Of a stretch of 64,000 nucleotides of DNA, positions 1 through 7,199 are shown in pieces. Position numbers and translations under genes: made by a program. The DNA is from CAVUXJ01 sp963814975 (GTDB lineage Bacteria > Acidobacteriota > Vicinamibacteria > Vicinamibacterales > CAVVIG01), in contig CAWFFB010000014.1 of NCBI GenBank assembly GCA_963814975.1, forward strand, positions 372,001-436,000, given 5' to 3'. The stretch's first letter is position 1. Every line of letters starts with the position of its first letter. The notes below the pieces were generated by a model. It was not told where the DNA came from. It saw only the letters and a program-made list of their open reading frames with translations, and ran no database searches.

Positions 1-231
1 GGGCACGCCGCGGGCCAGCTTCGCGGCGAGGTACTTCGGCGGCAACGACAGCTTCGGCAGCCGGCCGTGCTCGATGATCTCGGTCAGGTCGACGACCAGG
101 CGGATCAGGCGGCGCTGCAGAGCCACTGCGGGCGCGAGATCGGGTTGAGCCGCGAGAATTCTGGCCCAGCGAGTGGCCGCCAGGGCCAGCCTGGACTCGC
201 GGCTGGCCGGCGCCAGGGCGACAAACGGCAT
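1..231 (-). CDS. Possible FdhE-like formate dehydrogenase accessory protein, 3' end beyond window
   Basis: An open minus-strand frame of 77 codons starts at an ATG at 231 and runs off the left edge. The visible part is helical and Arg/Leu rich. It includes an LQRRLIRL segment and an LSLPPKYLAAKLARGVP segment, which reminds me of the N-terminus of FdhE-type proteins. FdhE assists formate dehydrogenase assembly. The identification is from memory of the family and is weak, because the zinc-binding part would lie outside the window. The nearby tRNA-Sec gene would fit, since many formate dehydrogenases are selenoproteins. The gene is divergent from the erpA-like gene, with 42 bases between start codons. 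Confidence 0.4.
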   Translation of the reverse strand, partial: MPFVALAPASRESRLALAATRWARILAAQPDLAPAVALQRRLIRLVVDLTEIIEHGRLPKLSLPPKYLAAKLARGVP

Positions 232-245
232 CGGACAGCCAATGG

Positions 246-251
246 TATAAT
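246..251 (+). promoter_or_regulatory. Candidate -10 box of the erpA-like gene
   Basis: A perfect TATAAT lies 22 bases upstream of the ATG at 274. No convincing -35 box was seen at the usual distance. An AGGAG ribosome binding site follows at 264-268. Confidence 0.5.
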
Positions 252-273
252 GATGACAACTCCAGGAGAAACG

Positions 274-603
274 ATGATTAACGTATCGGAGACAGCGGCG
301 GCGAAAATCAGCGAGCTGTTGACAGAAGAGAACAAGACCGGCAGCGGGCTGCGGGTATTCGTTCAGGGCGGCGGCTGCTCGGGCTTCCAGTACGGTTTGA
401 TGATCGAGGAAAACGGGCAGGGTGCGGGTGATCAGGTGTACGAGTCGCACGGCGTCAAGCTCTTCGTCGACCCGATCAGCATCCAGTACCTGAAAAACGC
501 GGAAGTCGATTTCGTCGACACGGTCAGTGGCGGTGGTTTTACCATCAAGAATCCGAACGCCAAGTCCACGTGCGGGTGCGGCCAGTCCTTCACCGCCGAG
601 TGA
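274..603 (+). CDS. erpA: HesB/IscA-family iron-sulfur cluster insertion protein
   Basis: A 109-residue A-type Fe-S carrier. It accepts assembled clusters and passes them to apo-proteins in the cytoplasm. The three conserved cysteines are present: C35 in GGGCSGF, and C100 and C102 in the C-terminal TCGCG motif. The length is normal for the family. The frame stays open further upstream, but the ATG at 274 is chosen because an AGGAG site lies five bases before it and the upstream residues are unlike the family. Whether it is ErpA, IscA or SufA cannot be decided from sequence alone; no isc or suf neighbours are visible. The symbol is provisional. Confidence 0.85.
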   Translation: MINVSETAAAKISELLTEENKTGSGLRVFVQGGGCSGFQYGLMIEENGQGAGDQVYESHGVKLFVDPISIQYLKNAEVDFVDTVSGGGFTIKNPNAKSTCGCGQSFTAE

Positions 604-610
604 TTGCGGA

Positions 611-690
611 TTGGTGAGTTGGTCAGTGGGTGACTTGACCGGAGGAAGGCAATTCGCCAACCGCCACGTCACCCGCGCACCAACTCACCA
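611..690. repeat. Imperfect inverted repeat between the erpA-like and Fur-ferritin genes
   Basis: The left arm at 611-634 and the right arm at 668-690 are complementary over about 19 of 23 positions, with TGGTGAGTTGGT and GGGTGAC as perfectly paired parts. The loop is about 33 bases. No T-run follows. It could be a transcript hairpin or a member of the intergenic repeat families seen elsewhere in the window. It ends six bases before the next ATG. Confidence 0.6.
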
Positions 691-696
691 ACTCCC

Positions 697-1677
697 ATGA
701 TGGAGCGTCCCCTTCCCGATATTTCGAGCCTGCGGCCTGCCGGCGGCAAGCGGTCGACGAAGCGCGATCGCATTCTCAGCATCTTCGTCCGCCAGCAAGG
801 CCACCTGAGCGCGGACGATCTGTGCGATCTCGTTCGGCACGAGGACCCGGGCATCGGCCGCGCCACCGTCTACCGCACTCTTCAGTGGATGGTCGGCGCC
901 GGCGTCGCCCGCAAGGTCGATTTCGGCGACGGTCGTTCGCGGTTCGAGCCCGCGTATCGCCATCCGCGACACTTTCACCTGATCTGCACCGTCTGCCACC
1001 GCTCCTTTGAGTTCCTCAGTTCGGACGTCGAGTCGCTGCTCGAGGAAATCGCCGGGGCGCGAAGCTTTACGCCGGCGCAGACCGTCGTGCAGGTTTCGGG
1101 CACCTGCGACGCATGTCGCACCGGCGCGATGCCGGTCCCCATCGACGGCGGTACGACCGAACTGGTGTTCGCGCGCGACGCGCTGCGCATTGCCATCGCC
1201 ACCGAGCGCAGCGGGCTGGAGTTTTACAAGCGCGCGGCGAGCCTGACGAGCGATCCTCGCGGGCGGGGAGTGTTTCAGCGGCTCGCCGCGGAGGAAGCCG
1301 AACATCTGAGCACGCTCGAAACCAGGTACCGCGAGCTGCTGGCCGAAGATCCGCAGCTCGAGTCCCGCCCGGCGTTTCTCTTTTTCAAAGGCGCGGCGAG
1401 CGGCTTGTTCGCCGAAGGCACCGAGAAGCTCCGGCGTGGCATTGACGATCTCCAGGCGCTCCTCATCGGCATCAAATGCGAGCGCGGGTCGCACAAGTTC
1501 TTCAAACGGTACGGCGAACGATTCGAAGACTCGGAAGGGAAGCGCATCTTCCTCGAATTCGCCGACGAAGAGCGTGCCCACCTGGATCTCCTGATCCGGG
1601 AATTCCGAGCGCTGCGTGAGCGCCGCGGCGCGCGTCGGAGTCCGAAGAAAGCCGCCACGGCCAGGGCGCCTCGTTGA
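697..1677 (+). CDS. Fur-family regulator fused to a ferritin-like diiron domain
   Basis: A 326-residue two-domain protein. Residues about 20-145 are a Fur-type domain: winged helix with ATVYRTLQWM, a His-rich HPRHFHLIC stretch, and two zinc-binding CxxC pairs at C97/C100 and C137/C140. Residues about 155-305 form a four-helix rubrerythrin-like domain with E170, an ExxH at 200-203, E262 and a second ExxH at 292-295, the usual diiron ligand pattern. The tail is basic. A plausible role is a metal- or peroxide-sensing repressor with its own iron/oxygen reaction centre, but that is inference. The PHP gene overlaps its stop, so the two are probably co-transcribed. Confidence 0.85.
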   Translation: MMERPLPDISSLRPAGGKRSTKRDRILSIFVRQQGHLSADDLCDLVRHEDPGIGRATVYRTLQWMVGAGVARKVDFGDGRSRFEPAYRHPRHFHLICTVCHRSFEFLSSDVESLLEEIAGARSFTPAQTVVQVSGTCDACRTGAMPVPIDGGTTELVFARDALRIAIATERSGLEFYKRAASLTSDPRGRGVFQRLAAEEAEHLSTLETRYRELLAEDPQLESRPAFLFFKGAASGLFAEGTEKLRRGIDDLQALLIGIKCERGSHKFFKRYGERFEDSEGKRIFLEFADEERAHLDLLIREFRALRERRGARRSPKKAATARAPR

Positions 1678-2528
1678 TCGATCTGCACACCCACACGACC
1701 GCCTCGGACGGCCGGTGCGCACCGGCCGAGCTCGTGGCGCGCGCGGCGACGGCCGGCGTCAGCGTCCTCAGCGTCACCGACCACGACACGGTCGCCGGCT
1801 ATGAGGCCGCCGCGGCTGCAGCCGCGACGGCCGGGATCGAGCTGGTGCCTGGCATCGAGATCACGGCCGTCGTCGACGGCGCCGACGTGCACGTGCTGGG
1901 GTACTTCATCGACGTGCATTCGCCACGCCTGCTGGCGTTCCTGGCGGAGCAGCGCCGCCGGCGGATCGACCGCGTCCGCCGGATCATCGAGATCCTCGCC
2001 TCGCACGCCGTGGTGCTCGACTCGGACACCATCCTCCAACCCGGCCTCGACGATCCGGGGATCGCCGTCGGCCGGCCATGGATCGCGAGGGCGCTGGTGG
2101 CGGGTGGCCACGTTGCCGACAGCAACCAGGCATTCACCCGTTGGCTCGGGCGCGGACGTCCCGCCTTCGTGCCGCGTCTGGGTGCCGCGCCAAGAGAAGT
2201 CGTCGCCCGCATCCACGAGGCGGGGGGCGTCGCATCGCTGGCGCATCCGGGGCTCCTCGGGCACGACGAGTGGCTCCCTGGCTTCGCGGCCGACGGCCTC
2301 GACGCGCTCGAGGCCTATCATTCCAAGCACGATGACACGGTGACCGGCCATTACCTCTCGGCGGCCGCCGGGCTTGGCCTGGTCGTCACGGGTGGATCGG
2401 ACTACCACGCCGACGAGGCGCACGGCTCCGCCGGTCCGGGCAGCGTCTCGCTGCCGCCGGACGCATACGCCAGATTGGTTCGGCTGAAGGTGGAGACCGC
2501 GACCGCCGATCGTCCGCGCTCCGCCTGA
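1674..2528 (+). CDS. PHP-domain metal-dependent phosphoesterase (TrpH/YciV-like)
   Basis: A 284-residue PHP phosphoesterase. The metal-binding motifs are visible in order: HTHTTASDG at the N-terminus, TDHDT near residue 38, the PGIEIT strand, AHPG in the last third and GSDYH near residue 242. The closest described group is the YciV/TrpH type (RNase AM, 3',5'-bisphosphonucleotide phosphatase), acting on nucleotides or short RNA ends. The start is a TTG that overlaps the upstream stop as TTGA, which fits translational coupling to the Fur-ferritin gene. The exact substrate is unknown. Confidence 0.8.
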   Translation: MIDLHTHTTASDGRCAPAELVARAATAGVSVLSVTDHDTVAGYEAAAAAAATAGIELVPGIEITAVVDGADVHVLGYFIDVHSPRLLAFLAEQRRRRIDRVRRIIEILASHAVVLDSDTILQPGLDDPGIAVGRPWIARALVAGGHVADSNQAFTRWLGRGRPAFVPRLGAAPREVVARIHEAGGVASLAHPGLLGHDEWLPGFAADGLDALEAYHSKHDDTVTGHYLSAAAGLGLVVTGGSDYHADEAHGSAGPGSVSLPPDAYARLVRLKVETATADRPRSA

Positions 2529-2617
2529 AGGCTGCGCAGGAACTGTCAGCTTTCAGTGGTCTTTCAGCGAGCGCAGCTGACGGCCGACAGGCGATAGCCG
2601 GGAACGTTCGACATGCG

Positions 2618-3175
2618 TCAGGCGCGGCTTCTGCCCTTCGCAGGAGCTTCGCGGGGCCTCCTGGCCACGATCCGTGCGACCGCGTCCGGTTCCACGACCT
2701 CCTCGTAAAAGAGCACCTCGAACGTGTCGAAACGCGCCCGCAGTTCGCCCGGTGCCAGCAGGTGATCGGGCGAGGTGGGGCCGCGCCCGTGTCGGCGCTG
2801 CGCTTCGGTAAAGGTTTCAAACAAAACCACGCCGCCGGGTGTCAGGGCGTCATTCAGCGACGGAAAGAGATCGCGCTGCAGGTAGCGCGAGACGACGATC
2901 AGCTCGAAACGCTCACGCGGGAGCGGAAACCGGGTCAGATCAGCACACCAACCCCGCACCACCAGACCCCGCGTCGAAGCCCGCCCGACCGCGTCGCGCA
3001 CGGCGTCGATTTTCGCATCGACTCCGAAGACGCGAAACCCCTGTTCCGCGAGGACCAGCGCGTGCCGCCCGCGTCCCATCGCCAGGTCGAGAGCCCGGCG
3101 AGGCGAGGGGGACATCGCCGCCGCGGCGGCCGCCCATTCAGCGATGAATTGCGACGGTTGATCTTGATCAGCCAT
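2618..3175 (-). CDS. Class I SAM-dependent methyltransferase
   Basis: A 185-residue Rossmann-fold methyltransferase. Motif I is DLAMGRGRHAL, followed by an acidic residue in the next strand (GVDA), the post-motif ADLTRFPLP and an ELIVVSRYL strand. The architecture is like TehB and related small-molecule methyltransferases; the substrate is unknown. The ATG at 3175 is preferred, but an in-frame GTG at 3199 is possible and would overlap the divergent neighbour. Neither start has a strong ribosome binding site. Only five bases separate the ATG from the start of the opposite gene. Confidence 0.75.
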   Translation of the reverse strand: MADQDQPSQFIAEWAAAAAAMSPSPRRALDLAMGRGRHALVLAEQGFRVFGVDAKIDAVRDAVGRASTRGLVVRGWCADLTRFPLPRERFELIVVSRYLQRDLFPSLNDALTPGGVVLFETFTEAQRRHGRGPTSPDHLLAPGELRARFDTFEVLFYEEVVEPDAVARIVARRPREAPAKGRSRA

Positions 3176-3180
3176 ACTGA

Positions 3181-3651
3181 ATGTCTGTGGCACAGGCACT
3201 TTTGACCGCTGTCGGAGCCGGCATCATCGGGCTCGTCGTGACCGTGGTGTTCGGCCTGAGCGGCTTCGACCTCTCCCGCCATATCTCGTTCGGCATCTTT
3301 TCAACCATGGTGACGCTGCTCGCCCACTCGATGATGATGTTCTATCTCATTGGCAAGGGAAAAGCGGTGAAGGATGCGATGGTCGAAGGCGGTCTGAAGG
3401 GCAACTTCTACAACCGAATCGCCCGCGCTCGCAAACCGGTGTTTTCGATCGGCACCCTGGCCATGTTCGTCACCATCGTGGCCGCCATCCTTGGCGCCAG
3501 TGTGGACACGGGAGTGTTGCCCGCGATCGTCCACGGGGTGATCGCCTACGGCGCCGTGGCCGCCAACCTTGCCGCCGCGAAGATCGAGGTCGACGCGATC
3601 GGCGAGGCGAGCCGCGTCGTCGACGAGGTCAATCGCCTGCTCGGTTCGTGA
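3181..3651 (+). CDS. Small integral membrane protein of unknown function
   Basis: A 156-residue protein with four likely membrane helices: residues about 5-27, 38-56, 80-103 and 108-130. A polar cytoplasmic segment containing GKGKAVKDAM lies between helices 2 and 3. I do not recognise a described family. It starts almost back to back with the methyltransferase, and its stop overlaps the start of the next gene (GTGA), so it probably forms a pair with the degenerate ABC protein and could anchor it. Confidence 0.7.
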   Translation: MSVAQALLTAVGAGIIGLVVTVVFGLSGFDLSRHISFGIFSTMVTLLAHSMMMFYLIGKGKAVKDAMVEGGLKGNFYNRIARARKPVFSIGTLAMFVTIVAAILGASVDTGVLPAIVHGVIAYGAVAANLAAAKIEVDAIGEASRVVDEVNRLLGS

Positions 3652-4919
3652 CCGCCCCCCTCCTGAAGCTTTCGGCCGTCAGCAAGGATTATCAGGGCCT
3701 CCGCCCACTGCGGATCGAGCACCTCGAGGTCGGTCCCGGCGACCAGCTGGCGATTGTCGGGCTCGATCGGCCAGCCGCCGAGGTGTTCATCCAGCTTGTG
3801 ACGGGCGCGATGCTGCCGGACCGGGGGGAAATCATCGTGTTCGGCCGTCCTACGGCGGCGATACAAGACAGTGCCGATTGGTTCGCGACCCTCGATCGCT
3901 TTGGCATCGTGAGCGAGCGGGCGGTTCTGCTCGACGCGCTCTCGGTGATCCAGAATCTTGCGGTACCGTTCACGCTGGAGATCGAGCCGCCGCCAGGCGA
4001 CGTGCAAACGAACGTGAGGGCACTGGCGGGCGAGGTGGGGTTGGATGCCGCCTCGTGGGACCGTCCGGTGGCGGAACTCGACCTGTCCTCGCGTTTGCGC
4101 GTCCGGTTCGCGCGCGCCCTGGCGCTCAAGCCCGCTGTTCTCCTCCTGGAGCATCCGAGCGCCAGCCTCACCGGCGACGACGTGGCGCGCATCGGCCGTG
4201 ACCTTCGAGCGGTCAGCGAGCGCCGCGGGGTCGCAGCGGTGACGCTGACCGCGGATCCGGCATTCGCCGCCGTTATTGCCGCGCGTGCGTGGACCCTCAG
4301 CCCGCGACCGGCCGTCTCGTGGAACGGCCACGCAGCTGGTTCCGAAGAATCTAGCGGATACAGGCCTCTAGTCCGCCAGTTGCGCCCGGGGCGAATTGCA
4401 GGGGACAATGTGGCGCGAAAAGGAGACGTTCCCATGACCCTTGCGAAGTATCTCGGGCTGCTGGCCGCCGTGGCGTTGACCTGCGCCTGCCGTTCGGAAC
4501 CAGCCGCTCCGCCGGCATCCACTGAGTCGCCCGCCCCCGCTGCAGCGCCGGCGAGCCCGGCGGCGTCTGGGGCGCCACGCGTGTTCTTCGTCCAGCCGCA
4601 GGACGGCGCCACTGTAAAGAGCCCGGTTCATCTGATGTTCGGGGTCGAGAACTTCGAGATCGCGCCGGTTCCCGCGGGTACTGTTGAAAGCGTCCGGCCG
4701 AACATCGGGCATCATCACGTCGGGGTTGACACCGATTGTCTGCCGCCCGGCACCGAAATCCCGCGGGCGAGCCCATGGGTGCACTTCGGCAAGGGCGACA
4801 GCATGATCGACATGCAGTTGCCGCCGGGACCGCACAAGCTGGCGCTCGAAATCGGCGACGACAAGCACACGACCATTCCGGGCCTCTGCTCCGTGATCAA
4901 CATTACTGTTGTCCCCTGA
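3648..4919 (+). CDS. Degenerate ABC-ATPase-like protein, reading in frame into a DUF4399 protein
   Basis: The frame opens at a GTG overlapping the previous stop. It is uninterrupted for 423 codons. Residues about 1-235 have the layout of an ABC ATPase, but the nucleotide-binding motifs are lost. Where GxxGxGKST should be, it reads GLDRPAAEV; the LSGGQ signature reads LDLSS; the Walker B DEP reads EHP (VLLLEHPSASL). It is therefore unlikely to hydrolyse ATP. No stop separates it from the DUF4399 lipoprotein-like gene starting at 4435, so it could be a true fusion, a gene with its stop lost, or two overlapping genes. The separate signal sequence and ribosome binding site at 4435 favour two proteins. 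Confidence 0.6.
   Translation: MTAPLLKLSAVSKDYQGLRPLRIEHLEVGPGDQLAIVGLDRPAAEVFIQLVTGAMLPDRGEIIVFGRPTAAIQDSADWFATLDRFGIVSERAVLLDALSVIQNLAVPFTLEIEPPPGDVQTNVRALAGEVGLDAASWDRPVAELDLSSRLRVRFARALALKPAVLLLEHPSASLTGDDVARIGRDLRAVSERRGVAAVTLTADPAFAAVIAARAWTLSPRPAVSWNGHAAGSEESSGYRPLVRQLRPGRIAGDNVARKGDVPMTLAKYLGLLAAVALTCACRSEPAAPPASTESPAPAAAPASPAASGAPRVFFVQPQDGATVKSPVHLMFGVENFEIAPVPAGTVESVRPNIGHHHVGVDTDCLPPGTEIPRASPWVHFGKGDSMIDMQLPPGPHKLALEIGDDKHTTIPGLCSVINITVVP
4435..4919 (+). CDS. DUF4399 exported protein, probable lipoprotein
   Basis: A 161-residue protein starting inside the longer open frame. The ATG is preceded by AAGGAG. A hydrophobic signal (residues 3-16) ends in TCAC, a non-ideal lipobox, followed by a Pro/Ala-rich linker. 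The mature part has the DUF4399 pattern: FFVQPQDGATVKSPVHLMFGVENF, here cited only in part, then GHHHVGVD and HTTIPG. Family members are periplasmic or surface proteins of unknown function, often near redox genes. Two cysteines in the mature domain (DCLPP and GLCS) could form a disulfide. Confidence 0.8.
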
Positions 4920-4946
4920 GTATCAGGCCCTCAGGCCTTTCAAGGC

Positions 4947-4973
4947 GGACCGTGCCCGCAGGGTGCACGGTCC
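4947..4973 (+). terminator. Hairpin after the DUF4399 gene
   Basis: A perfect nine-base stem (GGACCGTGC at 4947-4955 with GCACGGTCC at 4965-4973) encloses a nine-base loop, 28 bases after the stop. No T-run follows, so termination would be weak or factor-dependent. Confidence 0.45.
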
Positions 4974-5167
4974 CGCAGTTCCCTGCTGAGCCTCCGCGAC
5001 CTCGTTGCTTCTGCCGAGATTTGTACACGGGCGTATGCGATCCGGTCGTTGCGGGTACAAGCTTTGGCCGCCGCGTGAAATTCCACCGGACTTCGAGCGC
5101 GGGCGGCGGAACGAATCTTGTTTATGACCGGTCCTGGGTACGCGTCCGGCGTCCCAAGGAGACTCGC

Positions 5168-5371
5168 ATGGCAGGCGGCACGATCAAACGACTCGTTCGG
5201 GATCGGGGATTTGGCTTCATTCGCGACGATGGCGGCCAGGAGTGGTTCTTTCACCGCAGCTCGGTTCAGGGGAGCTTCGACGAGCTGAACGAAGGTCAGC
5301 GCGTCAGCTTCGAGGAAGAGCCCTCAGCCAAGGGCCCGCGCGCCGGCAACGTGCGCAGCGACGCGGCCTGA
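5168..5371 (+). CDS. Cold-shock-domain protein
   Basis: A 67-residue CspA-like single-stranded nucleic acid-binding protein. The two RNA-binding motifs are present as RGFGFI (RNP1) and WFFHRS (RNP2). It starts with MAGGTIKRL, where the usual MxxGxVKWF is replaced, as in a divergent branch of the family. AAGGAG lies seven bases upstream of the ATG. The 248-base gap upstream leaves room for a long leader, typical of cold-shock genes. A related protein is encoded on the opposite strand at 6306. Confidence 0.85.
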   Translation: MAGGTIKRLVRDRGFGFIRDDGGQEWFFHRSSVQGSFDELNEGQRVSFEEEPSAKGPRAGNVRSDAA

Positions 5372-5414
5372 TCAGCCGCCGAACCTCGGCGGGAGTAGAA
5401 TCTGGCTTCCGCCG

Positions 5415-6115
5415 GTGACAAGACTGATCCTTTTCGACATTGACGGTACCCTTGTGCTCACCGTCCGACGCGGGACGCCGGGCCCTGTCGCGCGCCTTCG
5501 AAGAGCTCTTCGCGGTAGCCAACGCGCTCGACGGCGTGCCGATCGCGGGGCGCACCGATTCCTGGATCGTCGCCGACGTAGCGGCCAGGCGCACGATCTG
5601 CGATGTGACGTCCAGACGGTTGAGCGCCTGCGCGGCGCCTATCTACGCTACCTTCCGACAGAGCTCGACGAGCCGGGCACGGCGCAAGGGCGTGATGCCA
5701 GGCGTCCGCCCATTGCTTGAGGCGCTGTCGGCGCGCGACGACGCTTACGTCGCGCTGCTTACCGGAAATTTCGAGGATGGCGCGCGCATCAAGCTCGAAT
5801 ACTTCGACCTCTGGCGGTACTTCCGGTGCGGCGCATTTGGCGATAATGCGCTCGAAAGAAATGGGCTGCTGCCGCGGGCGCTTGCGCGCGTGCGGGCGTG
5901 CGGCGGCCCTGCGGTCGATCCCGGCAACGTGGTCGATCGTCGGCGACACACCCCTCGATGTTGCGGTCGCGATGGCCGGGGGTGCCAGGTCGGTGGCAGT
6001 GGCGACAGGTGGTTACGATGTGCCGACGCTTCGTGCGAGCGGCGCCGACGTGGTGCTGGATGACTTGAGCGATGTTCCCGCGGTGCTCGACGCGATGGGC
6101 TTCGAGAGGGCGTAG
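5415..6115 (+). pseudogene. HAD-superfamily phosphatase (phosphoglycolate phosphatase-like), multiply frameshifted
   Basis: The motif I sequence FDIDGTLVLT starts from a GTG at 5415. The cap region continues in the next frame (RALSRAFEELF, AGRTDSWIV), returns to the first frame for ERLRGAYLRYLPTELDEPG, then changes again for MPGVRPLLEAL and LLTGNF. The last part, SIVGDTPLDVAVA with motif IV, is in a third frame to 6115. Taken together the pieces make a full-length HAD hydrolase of about 230 residues. The pieces are well conserved, so single-base indels in the assembly are more likely than decay. Substrate unknown. Confidence 0.7.
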
Positions 6116-6135
6116 ACAGGCATCGACCCGCATAC

Positions 6136-6232
6136 GGAAGCGAACGGGGCCCGGTGGCCCTCCCGGTCTTCAAAATCGGCCGCTCCCCGTTAGCGCGGGG
6201 AGGCTGGGTTCGACTCCCAGGCGCTTCCGCCA
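6136..6232 (+). tRNA. selC: tRNA-Sec (anticodon TCA)
   Basis: The 5' GGAAGCG at 6136-6142 pairs with CGCTTCC at 6222-6228, followed by G and an encoded CCA at 6230-6232. The anticodon loop reads CTTCAAA with TCA in the middle. A long variable arm (CTCCCCG paired with CGGGGAG) and the T-arm GGTTCGACTCC are present. The 97-base length and the long extra arm are those of selenocysteine tRNA, which decodes UGA with SelB. selA, selB and selD are not in this window. Confidence 0.93.
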
Positions 6233-6243
6233 GCCACACGAGC

Positions 6244-6278
6244 AAAAAAAACGGCCCGAACGGGGAGTGTCCGGGCCG
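6244..6278 (-). terminator. Rho-independent terminator of the downstream cold-shock gene
   Basis: Read on the minus strand, a seven-base GC stem (CGGCCCG/CGGGCCG, 6252-6278) is followed at once by eight T (A-run 6244-6251 on plus). It lies 27 bases past the stop of the minus-strand cold-shock gene. It also sits just past tRNA-Sec on the other strand. Confidence 0.85.
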
Positions 6279-6305
6279 GAAGTCCCAACGAGCCGCGACA
6301 GTCTG

Positions 6306-6512
6306 TCAGCCTTCGATCAGGCGCACGTCGCCCGCCCGCGGGCCCTTGCCGGAGTCCTCGGGGGTGAACTCGACCCGCTGTCCTTCGCGCAGCAGCTCGA
6401 ACACCGCGCCCCGCACCGAGCTGCGGTGGAAGAAGTGCTCGATGCCGCCCTCGTCGCGGATGAACCCGAATCCTTTGTCGATGAGGAGCCGTGCGATTGT
6501 CCCGGTCGGCAT
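6306..6512 (-). CDS. Cold-shock-domain protein
   Basis: A 68-residue CspA-like protein with KGFGFI (RNP1) and HFFHRS (RNP2). It is similar in length and sequence to the protein at 5168. The frame is open for 15 more codons upstream, but the ATG at 6512 is chosen because the protein then starts MPTGTIARLL like its relatives and a GGAGGG site lies just upstream. It is transcribed towards tRNA-Sec and ends in a clear terminator. Confidence 0.85.
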   Translation of the reverse strand: MPTGTIARLLIDKGFGFIRDEGGIEHFFHRSSVRGAVFELLREGQRVEFTPEDSGKGPRAGDVRLIEG

Positions 6513-6575
6513 ACCCGAAGCCCTCCGTTCCGAACCCCCGGGGGAATCCCAGGGCACTCAGCCGGCAACGGGCGC

Positions 6576-6853
6576 CTACGAGGAAAACCAGCCGTCGGGG
6601 ACGCGGGGCCAGCTGAATTCGGTCCAGCCCTTTGATGAGCTGAAAATCGCGGCCAGTCTAGGCAGTTCAGAACCGGAAGTCAAGCGAAGCTCGGGCTTTA
6701 GCGATGGCCGCCACCCGGCGCGGACCTGCCACGTTTCCGGCTCTTCCTCGTCGTCGTCCTCGTCGTCGCCGTCCTCGTCTCGTCGCCGAACTCGTCGTCG
6801 TCTTCCTCGTCCGGCTCATCGTCGAGCTCGCCGTCGAGGTCAAAGGTGAGTCA
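6576..6853 (-). pseudogene. Putative small acidic protein, frameshifted
   Basis: On the minus strand a very acidic Asp/Glu tract begins near 6840 in one frame and continues in another frame through EEEPETWQV to a stop at 6578-6576. The tract is encoded by near-perfect GAC/GAG repeats. An ATG at 6853 would start it if one base were missing. The frame changes, the repeat nature and the lack of a recognised family make this tentative. It follows the zinc-ribbon gene directly. Confidence 0.35.
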
Positions 6854-7060
6854 TGGAGTCCCCCTGCGGTTCATGAAACAGGCTCTGTCGCCGGCTTGAT
6901 CTTTCGCGGTTGGGCGGCGGGTAGGTCGACCAGAAATGGCGGCCGCACCGCGGGCAGACCCAGAATTGATCGGGAGTCCACGCCATGCCGGGCCGGGATC
7001 GCGCATCTCCATTTCGGTGCCGCAGCGCTGACAGCGGATATGCAGGTCGACGTCCGTCAT
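6840..7060 (-). pseudogene. Small zinc-ribbon protein with one frameshift
   Basis: From the ATG at 7060 the frame reads MTDVDLHIRCQRCGTEM. After one frame change near 6975 it reads DQFWVCPRCGRHFWSTYPPP and ends at 6840. The two CxxC pairs (CQRC and CPRC) about 35 residues apart make a four-cysteine zinc ribbon. Corrected length is about 73 residues. A single indel explains the break. The function is unknown; such proteins are often nucleic-acid-binding or rubredoxin-like. Confidence 0.5.
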
Positions 7061-7080
7061 GGGCGGATTCTACACTGAAT

Positions 7081-7199
7081 GGTTAAGCTATCAGCTGTCC
7101 GCTACTTTCCTCCGCTGATTGCTGAGGCGGACAGCCGATCGCTGATGGCCGACAACCGGGTCAGCTGAGAGCTGGAAGCTTCAAACCGAGAGGCACTGA
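7081..7199. repeat. Intergenic palindromic word-repeat stretch
   Basis: The stretch is built from recurring words such as TCAGCTGTCC, GCGGACAGCCGAT and CAGCTGAGAGCTG. GCTGTCCGC at 7094-7102 pairs with GCGGACAGC at 7127-7135. Similar words fill other gaps in this window (see findings). Confidence 0.5.

Noticed and set aside
685..1722. Long minus-strand frame opposite the Fur-ferritin gene
   Set aside because: It is an antisense shadow of a well-supported gene in high-GC DNA and has no family resemblance.
5415..6115. Programmed frameshifting in the HAD gene
   Set aside because: At least three shifts in different places without slippery sequences fit indel errors better than recoding.
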